The notes beneath the pieces are model-generated. The model saw nothing but the letters and a program-made list of their open reading frames with translations, did no database searches and was not told the DNA's origin. From Brienomyrus brachyistius (taxonomy: Eukaryota > Chordata > Actinopteri > Osteoglossiformes > Mormyridae): a stretch of DNA of 64,000 nucleotides. Shown here piece after piece: positions 35,940-46,750 of the stretch. The translations under genes were made by a program, and so were the position numbers. Within the stretch, counting starts at the first letter, position 1. Each line of letters opens with the position of its first letter. The DNA lies in NCBI RefSeq assembly GCF_023856365.1, contig NC_064541.1:21802214-21866213 (forward strand), in the 5' to 3' direction.

Positions 35940-38280
35940 ATAAAATCTAGATTTTTTTTTTATATTTCATGGAGTAACGGATTTTTTCTAATGTTAAGAA
36001 ATACAACATGTCTCTAATCCAATGACCAAATGTCGGCTGAGAACTTTCCTTCCATTTTAATAGCACCTGTCGTCTTGCTATAAGGGTTGCAAATGTAATC
36101 ATATTCCTTGAATGTTGAGGGAGTACGGAATCATGTGGAATCACCCCAAAGATTGCTGTAATACTTGAAATAGCTACTAGGCTTTGAACAGTTTGTAATA
36201 TAACAGTAAATATTGGTTGCCAGAATTCACTTAATCTGGGGCATGACCAGTATATATGTACCAGAGTTGCTGGACCTTGCTTGCATCGGTCGCATTCAGA
36301 AGAAACATTTGGTGTAAATTTAGCCAATTTAGCTTTGGACCAGTGTAGCCGATGTACTACTTTAAACTGAATGACTGTGTGTCTTAAACAAATTGAGGAA
36401 GTGTGAATTGTCTTAATTATTTTCTCCCACACGTCATCTGAAAGTTGCAAATTAAGGTCATCCTCCCATTTATCTTTTAGCACTTTCAGGGAGTTCAAAT
36501 TGTGTGTATTTAGTAAAGAATAAATAGCACCAATCAGTCTTTTAGACTGTGCATTCAATGTTGGGATCGAATCTAGGAGGGAGTTGGGAGGACGTGTGGT
36601 TGCGTAAGACATGGACAAGTAAAGCTGGAACCATGAATATCTAAAAAAAAAATGCGATTGTGGTATATTATATTTAAGCTGCTGCTCATCGAAAGATATT
36701 AAAGTATTGTTGATATACAATTTTATCATTGTGATCCCATTCCTAGACCATATATTAAAAGCATCATCTGTCAATGATGGTACAAACATTGGATTCAGTA
36801 TTATTGGGGCATATATTGAGAGATCTTTAAGTGAAAAAATTTGTCTAAATTGAGCCCAAATCTTAAGAGACTGTTTTACAATAGGGTTTGAAGTATATCT
36901 AGATATGGGTCCAGGTCATGTATCTTCAGTGCTAGAGTCCATCCAATGCAATACAGCTCTATTGAAATATTAATATTAAAATATTGAAATTTTCCATGCT
37001 GCCTATGTCTCGGCAATCTTTCTTTACGTATTCGGGGAGTTTTCTTATTCCAAACAAAGCCGGATATCAGTTTATCTATTGTTAGAAAAAAAGATCTCGT
37101 CAAATAAATCGGAATACATTGAAACAAATATAGCAGTTTAGACATGATATTCATTTTGATCGCATTTATTCTACAGTACCTCCTAATGACAGTGGCAGAT
37201 GATCCCAGCGTTCCAAATCTTGCTTTTAGATGAGCCATTAAAGGTGGAAAGTTAGCATTAAAAAGATCTTTAAATTTGTATGTGATCCAAATTCCTAAGT
37301 ACTTTATCCAAACATATTTTAAATGGAAATAATTGAAAATTAACACTTAAAGGTTTGGGGTTCACTGGCATAAGTTCACTTTTGCTTAAATTAACTTTAT
37401 ATCCTGATATATTACCAAACTCATTTAACATTTTGAGGATTTTGGGCAAACTAGTTATAGGATCGGAGACATACAGCAGCATGTCATCTGCATATAGAGA
37501 AATTTTAAGTTCAATTCCACCTCTCTGAATACCTCTAATATCAGACTCCATGCGCAAAGCAATTACTAGATGTTCGATGGCTATGGCGAACAAGAGAGGC
37601 GATAGTGGTCATCTCTGTCTAGTGCCACGACCAAGCGGGAAGTAAGAGGATCCCTTCAACTTTTAGTAGAACTTGATACGGAATCTATGAGACCCATGAG
37701 CTTTATGAGACCGCATGGCATTGATAGATTTTATTATCTCTTCAAGGGTCGAAAAAGAATCCAATTTTTTAACAAGCTTAGAATCAATGTTCGGAAATGT
37801 AACGTTGTCAAGAAAGTGGTTCATTTTCTCAGTATATGCAGGAAATTCAGGTTTTACCATGAAGAACAGAAGGATTTAAATTTGGAATTCATGTCTGAAG
37901 GCTCTGTGTTTGCAAGTCAAGACGCTGCTTTTAAGTTGATCAACTTCTTTGATAGTGACTGCAAGTTCAGTAACCTTACTATGAAATTGTCTGACCGCTC
38001 AAATAACATGTGAGTGATTCCCAAGTTCTGAAATGGGAGATAGACAGAAAAAAAATCACTAACAGCACTTATAATGTATTCACAGAATTTACCATCTGCA
38101 AAGAGAAGAGAATTAAAGTTTAAGTGGTCAGCTGGTAGGGTGACTGGACAGTTACAGATCAGAAAACTGGAAAAGTCAGAGGAGCATTTAAAGAGCCATC
38201 TAACAATAATAATTCAGTTCTGGAGTATGAGTTATGAATCTTGGAACAGAGGGATTTTTTTTAGTTAAGGGGGTGCTTTT
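35940..38280 (-). mobile_element. L1-like LINE, internally deleted
   Basis: Minus-strand frames carry pieces of L1 ORF2: an early reverse transcriptase segment (37860-37663), then SPLLFAIAIEHL and ELKISLYADDMLLYVSDP (37620-37270) with the YADD catalytic motif, and the C-terminal region with a C-x2-C...H-x4-C knuckle (SSECDRCKQGPATLVHIYWS, near 36280). The roughly 150 residues expected between the first two pieces are missing, and stops separate the frames. The first few hundred bases (37870-38280) are weakly recognisable. Confidence 0.8.
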
Positions 38281-39084
38281 TAAAAATGATTTTCACTGCA
38301 TCTCATGAGTATTCCTAATTTTTGGACATATTGATAAATAAGGATAACAGGCCTCTAGGGAAGTATTTCTTGGTAAAAGTTTACTCAAAACAATAACAGA
38401 GAAAAATACAAAAAAATCAAATGAAAATTATTTACATATATTTTCAATGCACGAAAAGTGGCTGGATGCTTATAAAATCCATCAATCTCTTATGCAAAAA
38501 GGGATGTGGTATTTTTCCAAGTTACATATAAACATATATACAAGTTATAATGAAATAAAAATGTGTCAGAATGTAGTACTGCTTTCCAGGATTCATCGTT
38601 GCTCAGGTCTTATAAAATCCTTTCACCTGGGGACTGGAATGGAAGGGGTAGAAGATTAGGAGCAAGTACATGTGAGAAGAGTATTTAAGATACAAGGATG
38701 TTTTATAGCCACTGTCAGCAATGAAAAAAGCAGAACGTGAGGGGAAACCACAAGAGAATGAAAAACAACAACCGGTAAGACATGGAGTGTATATTTCACT
38801 ATCTTGCAACCACCTTCCTAAGAAGCTCAGGGCATAAGACGCGAGACACCCTGGATGGGACGACATGCCTTAGGCACTCACACACTATCGGCAATCTACA
38901 GTCACCAAGTTGTCTTATTGTGTGTTTTTGGGTTGCGGGGGGGAGAACATGCAAACCCCAAACAGGAAGTCGGAAGTGGGATTCAAACCCTTAATCCTAC
39001 AAGGGTGAGGCCACTTAACCTACTGTATTATAATAAAATGTGCAATATATATTATTTAAAGAAGTATACCTTCTGAACAGGCTC

Positions 39085-39262
39085 AGCAAGGTAGGGTGCT
39101 GTGCCTGTGATCGGAAGGTTGCTGGTTCAAATCCCAGGGACAGCCGAATGATTTTATCATTCAAGGCCCTTAACCCCAAATGTATCACGGACTGAACTGA
39201 CCCTGCTTTCTCAGCTGTATGTCGCTCTGGAAAAAAACGTCCGCTAATAAATTAATGTAAGC
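39085..39262 (+). repeat. SINE with CGCTCTGG...GCTAATAAAT tail, just past cd4
   Basis: The head GGTTGCTGGTTCAAATCCCA (B box) and tail GTCGCTCTGG and CCGCTAATAAATTAATGTAA match a common fish SINE/LINE tail. It abuts the cd4 3' UTR. I did not find a clear cd4 polyadenylation signal. Confidence 0.6.
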
Positions 39263-39328
39263 TGTATTAGTTCAAAATATTTTTACGGCAAAGGCTCTGA
39301 GATAATAAACAATAAGCAAAGACTAGAT

Positions 39329-42300
39329 TTACAGTAAAGCACACACAGGGTGGGGGGTGGTTACTGACTTTTTGCAGCGGCAGTACTTCTTCTTGGGTCT
39401 CCTCCTGCAGTGGACCCTCTGGATCACAGCAGAAAGACAGAAACATGGGTAAACAAACAGCAGGTGTGTCATGACCACCGGACATGGTGGATAACATGGT
39501 GTGAGACTCCTGGTGCCACTCCGTCACCAGTAAGGGACCCACCGCCAGGGGGACGTACCTGTCTCAGCTTCAGAATGGCCATGATGATCAAGATGCAGAG
39601 GATGCCTGCTCCACAGATGGACAGCCACAGAAGCACGTTCACAGGGCGGCTCTCTGCAAGGCAGAAGGAATCAGCGTCACCGTGCAGCCCCAACGCCCTC
39701 CACCAGCAGTCCCTCCTGCTTCAGGCCCCCGATCCCTCAATAGCCCTGTAGCTCTCATCCTTCAACTCCCAGGTATCCTGTGCCTCTCCGGCGCTCGCCT
39801 GCCTGCTTACCGATTTTCAGATTCAATTCTGCCGAGACGAGCGCTTTGCCGTCCTTCATCAGCTCGCACTTCCACCTCCCTTTGTCTTTCTCTGTTGCCT
39901 GGCGGACGGACAGCACAGCCGGGGGGGGCTCGTCTAGGGTATCCTTTATTGACGATTTATCCGGCACTGTCCACTTCATCCTCAAGTCAGAGCTCATTTC
40001 AGTGCCAACCAGGGAGCAACTGATGTTGAATGCATCACCCATGTAATATATGGGGGAATCAGGAGATGAATGAACTAAAGGAAGAATGCAGAAATTAAGG
40101 GTCACGGAGAAGACAAACATGCTTCTGGAATGTGCCTACAGAGAACAGGAGTTTCATGGTCATAAAAGTGAGCAAGCTAAGCAATGCGGGGAGTAAATGG
40201 AAAATGATGATGTAACTTTGTGTGTTTCTGTTATTTTCATCCAGTAAAAGTGCATTAGCCACAACTGAGAAGCATCCAGAATACTTAGGCAGAATCAACT
40301 TGGAATTTTAAAGGATGCAACAATAAATATTTAACTGATATTAAATGATTTTCATGCTAATTTCGCCTTATTTTTCTTATGGCTCCTAAATTGTTATATG
40401 TTATATTTAGTTATTAATTGATTGGAGTGTTTAATTTCATGGGATTTGGGGGGGGGGGGTAATGTCACAGCAGCTCACCTCTGAGCATGTTCACCTTGAC
40501 TTCCATGCTTATCGTGATCTGGTCCTTAAAGATTAGCTCGCAGCGGTAAGTCCCCACGTCTGCCTCCAGAACAGATGCAATATCCAAGGACAGATGGTTT
40601 TTAAGCGGCCCCGTGTTCCGTATCCAATTTGAGCGATTGGTGACGACCTCCCACTGATACTTGTCGGTAAGTGAGGTGACCTTCTGGAAGCCCCTGTTGC
40701 CCACGTGAGGTTTGAAGGTCCAGCTACCACGAATTGGCTGCAAACTTGAAAGTGCAGGGAGTTCCAAATTAGCGGAGATGTAACAGGGGATGACAAGGCT
40801 TGAGCCGTTGGTGGTGTATAATGGCGTGGAAGGGATGAGGTCTGAAGAAGCAGAGGAAGAAAACAGAGGAAAAAATTAAATTAATAATGACATCAGAAAA
40901 AAATGTATCTTGATCATTCATCCGTCCATCCAGCTCTCTTCCATAGCTGTTTATCCAGTACTGGGTCATGGGGAGCCTGAGGCCTGTAGCCTTAATGAGC
41001 AAAAATTTGTCCAGTGAGACCAAGAGCCAAAGAAAAACCCTGTAGATAAGCCCTCAGAAAACAATGAGTAGTCTTCCACAGGAAGTCAGGCCAGAGATAT
41101 GTTTGCACTCACCCACCACGGTGATGGAGAATTTTATGAAGAATTCATTGGGGGATTTGACATCAGACCTTTGTCCTTTGTGTGTGACGACACAAATCCA
41201 CTCGCCATGGTCCCTCAGTGTGACGTGCTTCATTGTCAGTCGTTTCTCCGTGCCCTTCACGCTTTTCTGAGGGCACCGCCACTGAAACTCCAGACCTTGA
41301 TTGAGGCCGTCTACTTCACAATCCAAAGACAAGACTTGGGAGGCCACAACCAGCGAGGCAGGTTGACTAGTGACTAGTTCAGGGAGACAGCAGAACCAGA
41401 AGATGAAGAACAAGGCAAAATTAAGGTAAGGGGATAAGAAAAAGGTTAATATACATAATCCATGTGATTTCCCAGGAAATCTGCACAAAGTTTCAATGTA
41501 TAATAATTAATAAAATTGTTACTATTGATGAGCGGTGTTTCTCATGCATAATTAAATCACACATAATTCTTTTGGAGAACCAGAAACTCAAAATTAATAA
41601 AATTAGTCTCTCTGGTGTAATTCAGTGACTCTATACACAGCAGCACCCAAGAAATCAGACACACCTTCTTGCCGAGAACAGTTTGCCACCCACCCCCCCA
41701 TTTATTCTGGCTTTCTCGCTGCATCTCCCCCATTTACCTTTGGCGCTGTAAAGCCTGTATAAAGTTTTCGACTGGCTCGTATCACACTTGTAGTAACCAA
41801 CATCGTTACTATTCATGCTGTTTATAATAAGGGAAATGTTGCTTGTGGCCAAAGACACGCGGCCCTTCATGCCTTCACCTGCAGGAGATAAAAATGCAAG
41901 TTGAATGCAGACCAGTAAGGCTGAGCATGTACAGTTTTTAAAAGACGCATTACAATTACGGAGGGCGGAGAGTCAGAGTAAAACAAAATGGCAAGAAAAA
42001 CAAAACACCCCAAATAAAAATAAGGATTTATAAATATATGCCCTGTTGTGAATAGACAGATGATTAATCTGGTCTTTGTTGGAATCTTCCACATGAATGC
42101 AATTAATAAATCTAAAATCCTTCTTAGCAAAGCTTCTAAAAAAGGAAAGATCAAATAAAATGAGTCATAACTAGTGTTTGTTTTGGGGGCAAAAGACAGC
42201 ACTCACCTGTGTTTCAGGAATCAATATCCTAATAATACTACAAATATTGCATTTCCCCACTAATACCCATTAATAATAATGTGCAGTACACAGAAACAAA

Positions 42301-45300
42301 CAGGCAGATACACGGACACCTGCATGTACACAGAAACAAACAGGCAGATACACGGACACCTGCATGTACACAGAAAGAAACAGGCAGACACACGGACACC
42401 TGCATGTACACAGAAACAAACAGGCAGATACACGGACACCTGCATGTACACAGAAACAAACAGGCAGATACACGGACACCTGCATGTACACAGAAACAAA
42501 CAGGCAGACACACGGACACCTGCATGTACACAGAAACAAACAGGCAGATACACGGACATCTGCATGTACACAGAAACAAACAGGCAGACAGACGGACACC
42601 TGCATGTACACAGAAACAAACAGGCAGATACACGGACACCTGCATGTACACAGAAACAAACAGGCAGACACACGGACACCTGCATGTACACAGAGACACA
42701 GGCACAATCACCCATAAATTCACATGATTTGTACCACACATACCTGCACACATCCAGATCATATTGGCCCCAACCCAGACCGATATAACTATGATCCAAA
42801 TCTTGGAATCACCCTAAACCCCCTTTACCATGCCCCTGTGTCTAGGTACACAATGGTATATAAACACACACACTCACTCACAAAGGGATTCATACACGCT
42901 GACATACAAACGCACGTTTACATGCTCAGAGGCTTTGCTCTACTCTCTCACCGTATAATGGAGTCCCTCTTTGTCTTATTATCACGGGTTGGGTTATGCT
43001 GTCTTTACTTCTTCCAAATGTCCAAGATACATCAGACCCTCTGGACAAAGCATCTGCTCTGGGCAAAACAACTTGGTGTCCAACTTGTCCGATCACCACC
43101 ACCTCCTCCAGCTGGCTCCCTGGCAGAACACATTATAATGCTGCATCAGCAAGAATTTTTTAAAGAAGCTGCCAGCTGAACATACCTGTCCTTAATTTCC
43201 CCACGAGAGCGTTGCTTTGGTTTTAACCATATTTTAATTTTAAAACACTGGACATAAAAGGTCGCAATGGTTAGTGCTGTTGCTTCACACCTCTGGAACC
43301 AGGGCTTGAGTCTCCACCATGGCTCTGTGTGTGGGGAGTTTGCATGTTTTCCCCGTGTTGTCCTAGGGTTTCCTGCAGGTACTCCAGTTTCCCATGTGTA
43401 CAAATGAGATGAGGCCATTCAGCCCATCAAGCTCGTTTGGGGAGAACTTAACTAATAGCTCAGAGATGTTAAAATCTTACCTAACTGTGATTTAAAGGAA
43501 CCCAGGGTTTTAGCTTGCACTACATTAACAGGAAGATTATTCTATACTCTAACTGCACGCTGTGTAAAGAAGTGTTTTCTAAAATTCTGTTTAAAATGTT
43601 CTCCTGCTAATTTGCACTTATGGCCGTGAATTCTAGTATTTAAATTAATATTGAAGTAGCCATTTGGCTGAACAGCATCCAGACCTGATAGAATCTTATA
43701 TACCTAATCAACCTTAGTCTTCTTTGCTCGAGGCTAAACAGATTCAGCTCAGCTAACCTCTCCTCATAAGACATTCCTCTAAGACCAGGAATCATTCTTG
43801 TAGCCCTATGCTGCACCCTTTCTAAGGCAGCAATGTCCTTCTTAAGGTATGGTGACCATCCTGCACACAATATTCTAGGTGGGGTCTTACCCAGGAATTA
43901 TATAATCGTAGCATCACCTCCCTTGACTTAAACTCCACACACCTAGAGATGTAACCCAGCATCCTATTGGCCTTTTTAATTTCTTCCCCACACTGGCGAG
44001 AATGGAACATGGAAGCATCAACATACACATCGAGATCTTTCTCGTAATCAGCTACCTTTATTTCAGTGGAACCCATAAAATATCTGTACTTTATATTTCT
44101 GCTCCCTCATGGATTACCTTATATATATCTATGTTAAATTTCATCTGCCAGGTATCAGCCTAGTTGCTAATTAAATCCAGACTCCGTTGTAGCCTCTCCG
44201 CTGCTAGATCACTATCTGCTACACTACCCACTTTGGTGTCATCTGCAAATTTAACCAATTTACTGTATGTCCTGGTGTCAGTATCATTAATGTAAATTAG
44301 GAACAATAGTGGTCCTAAAATTGAACCTTGCAGTACCCCACTATGAACGCAGGCCCACTGTGACATTGTGCCTCTAATAACTACTCGCTGCTTCCTGTTT
44401 AAACATCTTAACCTTATTCATAGCATGCATGACTTTGTATGAAAAGTAATTATTTTTAATGCTTTATATGTGAATATCGGCATGGTGGTGCAGTGGCTAG
44501 CACTGTTGCCTCACACCTCTGAGACCCGGGTTCGAGTCTCCGCCTGGGTCACATGTGTGTGGAGTTTGCATGGTCATCCCATGTCATCGTGGGGTTTCCT
44601 CCAGGTACTCCGGTTTCCCCCCACAGTCCAAAAACATGTTGAGGTTAATTGGACTTACTAAAATTGCCCGTAGGAGTGCATGTGAGAGTGAATGGTGTGT
44701 GAGTGTGCCCTGCGATGGGCTGGCCCCCCATTCTGGGTTGTTCCCTGCCTCGTGCCCATTGCTTCCGGGATAGGCTCCGGACCCCCCGCGACCCAATAGG
44801 ATAAGTGGTTTGGAAAATGGATGGATGTAAATATGAAATGGATAAAATCTCATGCTTACTTTAAGCACAACTTTGCTTTTCCGCATGTCTTGTCTGAGCA
44901 AAATTAGTTGAGAATCATGTGTATCATATTGAAAATGCATCACCAACTGATAAGAAAATACTGGTGTATCCCATTGCAGCAGGGAGCTCTATGTCAGTAA
45001 TTTAATTTAATTTGGAAAATGAGAATTTTCTTTAGCTCCCTTTGAAATTATATCCCACATGAGATATATGAATATCACAGAAAATCACTTTGTGTTGCAG
45101 GTGATGTCTGTGGTATTGCATCATTGCCTTTGTAGTCTCACGCTGATGTGTCATCCTATGACCCTTTAAACCCTGATGTATTTCATCTTGCTGCAAGCCT
45201 GTGCTGGAGAAGCAGTTATGGATGGAAGGATGAATGGATGGAAGATAATCTCACTACTGCATGAGTGCCGTAGCTTTACCCAGGCATGAGCAGGATTGTT

Positions 45301-45436
45301 ATATTGCTATATTACCATGTAGCTATAGGTTTTATGATATTTCAGTACGTTGAGTAAAAATAAGCGTGATTTGACACTTACAGCCCATAGTGATGATGGC
45401 CACTAAGATCACTAGCTCTCTTGGAAGACACTTCAT
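39329..45436 (-). CDS. cd4: T-cell surface glycoprotein CD4 (four-Ig CD4-1 type)
   Basis: Eight coding exons join in phase: 45436-45382, 43119-42952, 41878-41738, 41373-41113, 40841-40479, 40074-39811, 39653-39559 and 39418-39329 (stop TAA), giving 478 residues. Order: signal peptide [18 protein letters not shown]; Ig domain 1 split over two exons, as in mammalian CD4; domains 2, 3 and 4 in one exon each, all bounded by phase-1 introns; a membrane helix ([20 protein letters not shown]); and a basic tail [17 protein letters not shown]. The CRC motif in a basic tail is the CxC zinc clasp that binds Lck. N-glycosylation sequons include NIS, NGS, NRS and NIS. CD4 binds MHC class II on helper T cells. 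LAG3, the close relative, lacks CxC, so it is disfavoured. Odd: domain 1 lacks its first canonical cysteine. Introns hold a 40-bp minisatellite, a LINE and two SINE copies. Confidence 0.92.
42278..42705. repeat. 40-bp minisatellite in the cd4 intron between the two domain-1 exons
   Basis: Between ten and eleven tandem copies of a 40-mer, ACACAGAAACAAACAGGCAG plus ATACACGGACACCTGCATGT, with only a few substitutions. It sits in the intron separating the two half-exons of CD4 domain 1. Open frames on both strands are repeat artefacts. Confidence 0.95.
43262..43391 (+). repeat. SINE 5' fragment
   Basis: The head and first body half of the same SINE family (GGTTAGTGCTGTTGCTTCAC to TACTCCAGTTTCCC), cut off at the start of the LINE at 43392. 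Confidence 0.7.
43392..44400 (-). mobile_element. CR1/L2-like LINE fragment in a cd4 intron
   Basis: Minus-strand blocks in order: [20 protein letters not shown] with [12 protein letters not shown] (44366-44160), then [30 protein letters not shown] and [15 protein letters not shown] (44076-43860), then [20 protein letters not shown] (43870-43640). These are conserved reverse transcriptase blocks of this LINE clade. Stops and a lost segment between blocks make it inactive. It cuts off a SINE copy at 43262-43391. Confidence 0.8.
44480..44827 (+). repeat. tRNA-headed SINE, full length, in cd4 intron 1
   Basis: Nearly consensus copy of the family at 21721: GGTGGTGCAGTGGCTAGCAC head, GGGTTCGAGTCTCC B box, and a GGATGGATG tail. 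It is less diverged than the other copies, so it is probably the youngest here. Confidence 0.85.
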
Positions 45437-45918
45437 CTTGTCTTCTGACCTGAAAAACAAGGAAAAAAACATAACGATGCGGAAGATGCAAATACTGCAA
45501 AAGACACATAAAATATTATTTACAAGAAAAGACTTATTTTTCATGAGGCATTCGCATTGTATGTTTTTACAAACCATATCCCTGAAGGTTTTTTTTTCAA
45601 TCCACTGCCAGAAGTGGTTAGAAAATGGATGGATGTGTTTCGTAAAAGTACAACTAATATCTGATTTTATATGTGAAAGTAATTGTAAAAATAAAAGAAA
45701 GTGTCATTTAGAAATAAAGTAGCAGACGAGTAACAGAGTAGGTGAAGGGGCGAAATGAAAGGAAGGAGAGATATTGTTGCCTGAAAGAGATTTTCACTGC
45801 ATAATATGCAGAGAGGGTGGGCTCTGTGGTGGGCTCTGATTTAGCGAGAAGCGCTGAGAGCGGGAAGGTGAGCGAGGTTTGAGGTGGGCTCTGATTTGAA
45901 TCTTATCCCACTCTTTAC

Positions 45919-46010
45919 CTCCCCCGCCCTTTCACGCCCCCCTCTTCCTCCGATGTTCCACGAAAGGCGGATCTCTCACCAAAAAGAAGAGAGAAAAAAA
46001 ACACCCTGAC
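45919..46010 (-). promoter_or_regulatory. cd4: Possible cd4 untranslated exon 1 and promoter
   Basis: The cd4 start exon begins with an acceptor (TTTTTCAG|GTCAGAAG, exon start 45449), so a 5' UTR exon must lie at higher coordinates. A minus-strand donor GGGGGAG|GTAAAG ends at 45919, within a purine-rich segment carrying AGGAAG (ETS-like) sites. A 15-bp sequence, GGTGGGCTCTGATTT, occurs twice just inside the intron (45828-45842 and 45883-45897). The exon limits and promoter role are inference. Confidence 0.3.
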
Positions 46011-46429
46011 TGTGGGTACGCTGCGCTGCGCTGTAGCTGATGCCTGCGTGGTGAGACGGTATCATTCAGGCTGCATTTACACCGTGTATCTCAGCTTTCC
46101 AGTCTTAATTGTCAAATGGGGGGTCAATGCCACAGTGGACCAATATTGTGATCAAAATGAAATTTTCACCACAGGTATAGTTTTTAAAAAAGATTGCCTA
46201 CATAGTTATTTTTTTACCACAGACAAGTCTTTCCATGTACAGGTAGACTGACTGTCTCTGGTCACAGCAAAATCCATATGACATGGGGGGGGGACTGGGT
46301 GCGTGGGGGCAGAAAACAACCAGACAAAACATGTGCAATACAAAAATAATTTAAATATACATGTGGTGCATATGGGGAGGGAGTAGCTTTGTGGGATGTG
46401 CACATGTGCATTTTTGTAATTATTACACC

Positions 46430-46750
46430 AGATTTCTCCACAGTGTGATAAAAACCCATAACTTTTACCCCGTGGGGATGGTTAGTCAGTCCCCACAAAG
46501 ACAACCTCTATTTTAATAAAATTGTGAATGCAATCAAAAAACTAAAAATGCTAGAAGTCTTGTATTTTGTTTGGTTACTTATGGTTAAGATTAGGGCTGC
46601 ATAGGGGTTAAGGTTGCCACTGTTGGGATAAGGGGTATGCCGATAGAAATGAACGAAGTAACCAATAAATTTCCTTCTGCATAAACTCTATCTAAGAGTC
46701 CCCATAAAGATCTGAATACAAACGTGTGTCTGTGTCGGTGTGTTAAAAAG
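46430..46750 (-). repeat. Dispersed non-coding repeat with GTCCCCAC motif, copy 2
   Basis: Read on the minus strand it parallels 4340-4615 block for block: ATCTTTATGGGGACTCT, CATTTCTATCGGCATACCCC, AACCAAACAAAATACAAGAC, TTTTTTGATTGCATTCACAA, then GTGGGGACTGACT. Divergence is high, so it is an old family. Confidence 0.6.

Noticed and set aside
37687..38013. Plus-strand 108-codon frame
   Set aside because: It is antisense to the L1 ORF2 fragment.
42238..42799. Cys-rich repeated frames on both strands
   Set aside because: 40-bp minisatellite in a cd4 intron.
39329..45436. LAG3 as the identity of the Ig-domain gene
   Set aside because: The cytoplasmic tail has the CxC clasp of CD4 and no KIEELE-type or repetitive EP tail; the signal and split domain 1 structure also fit CD4.
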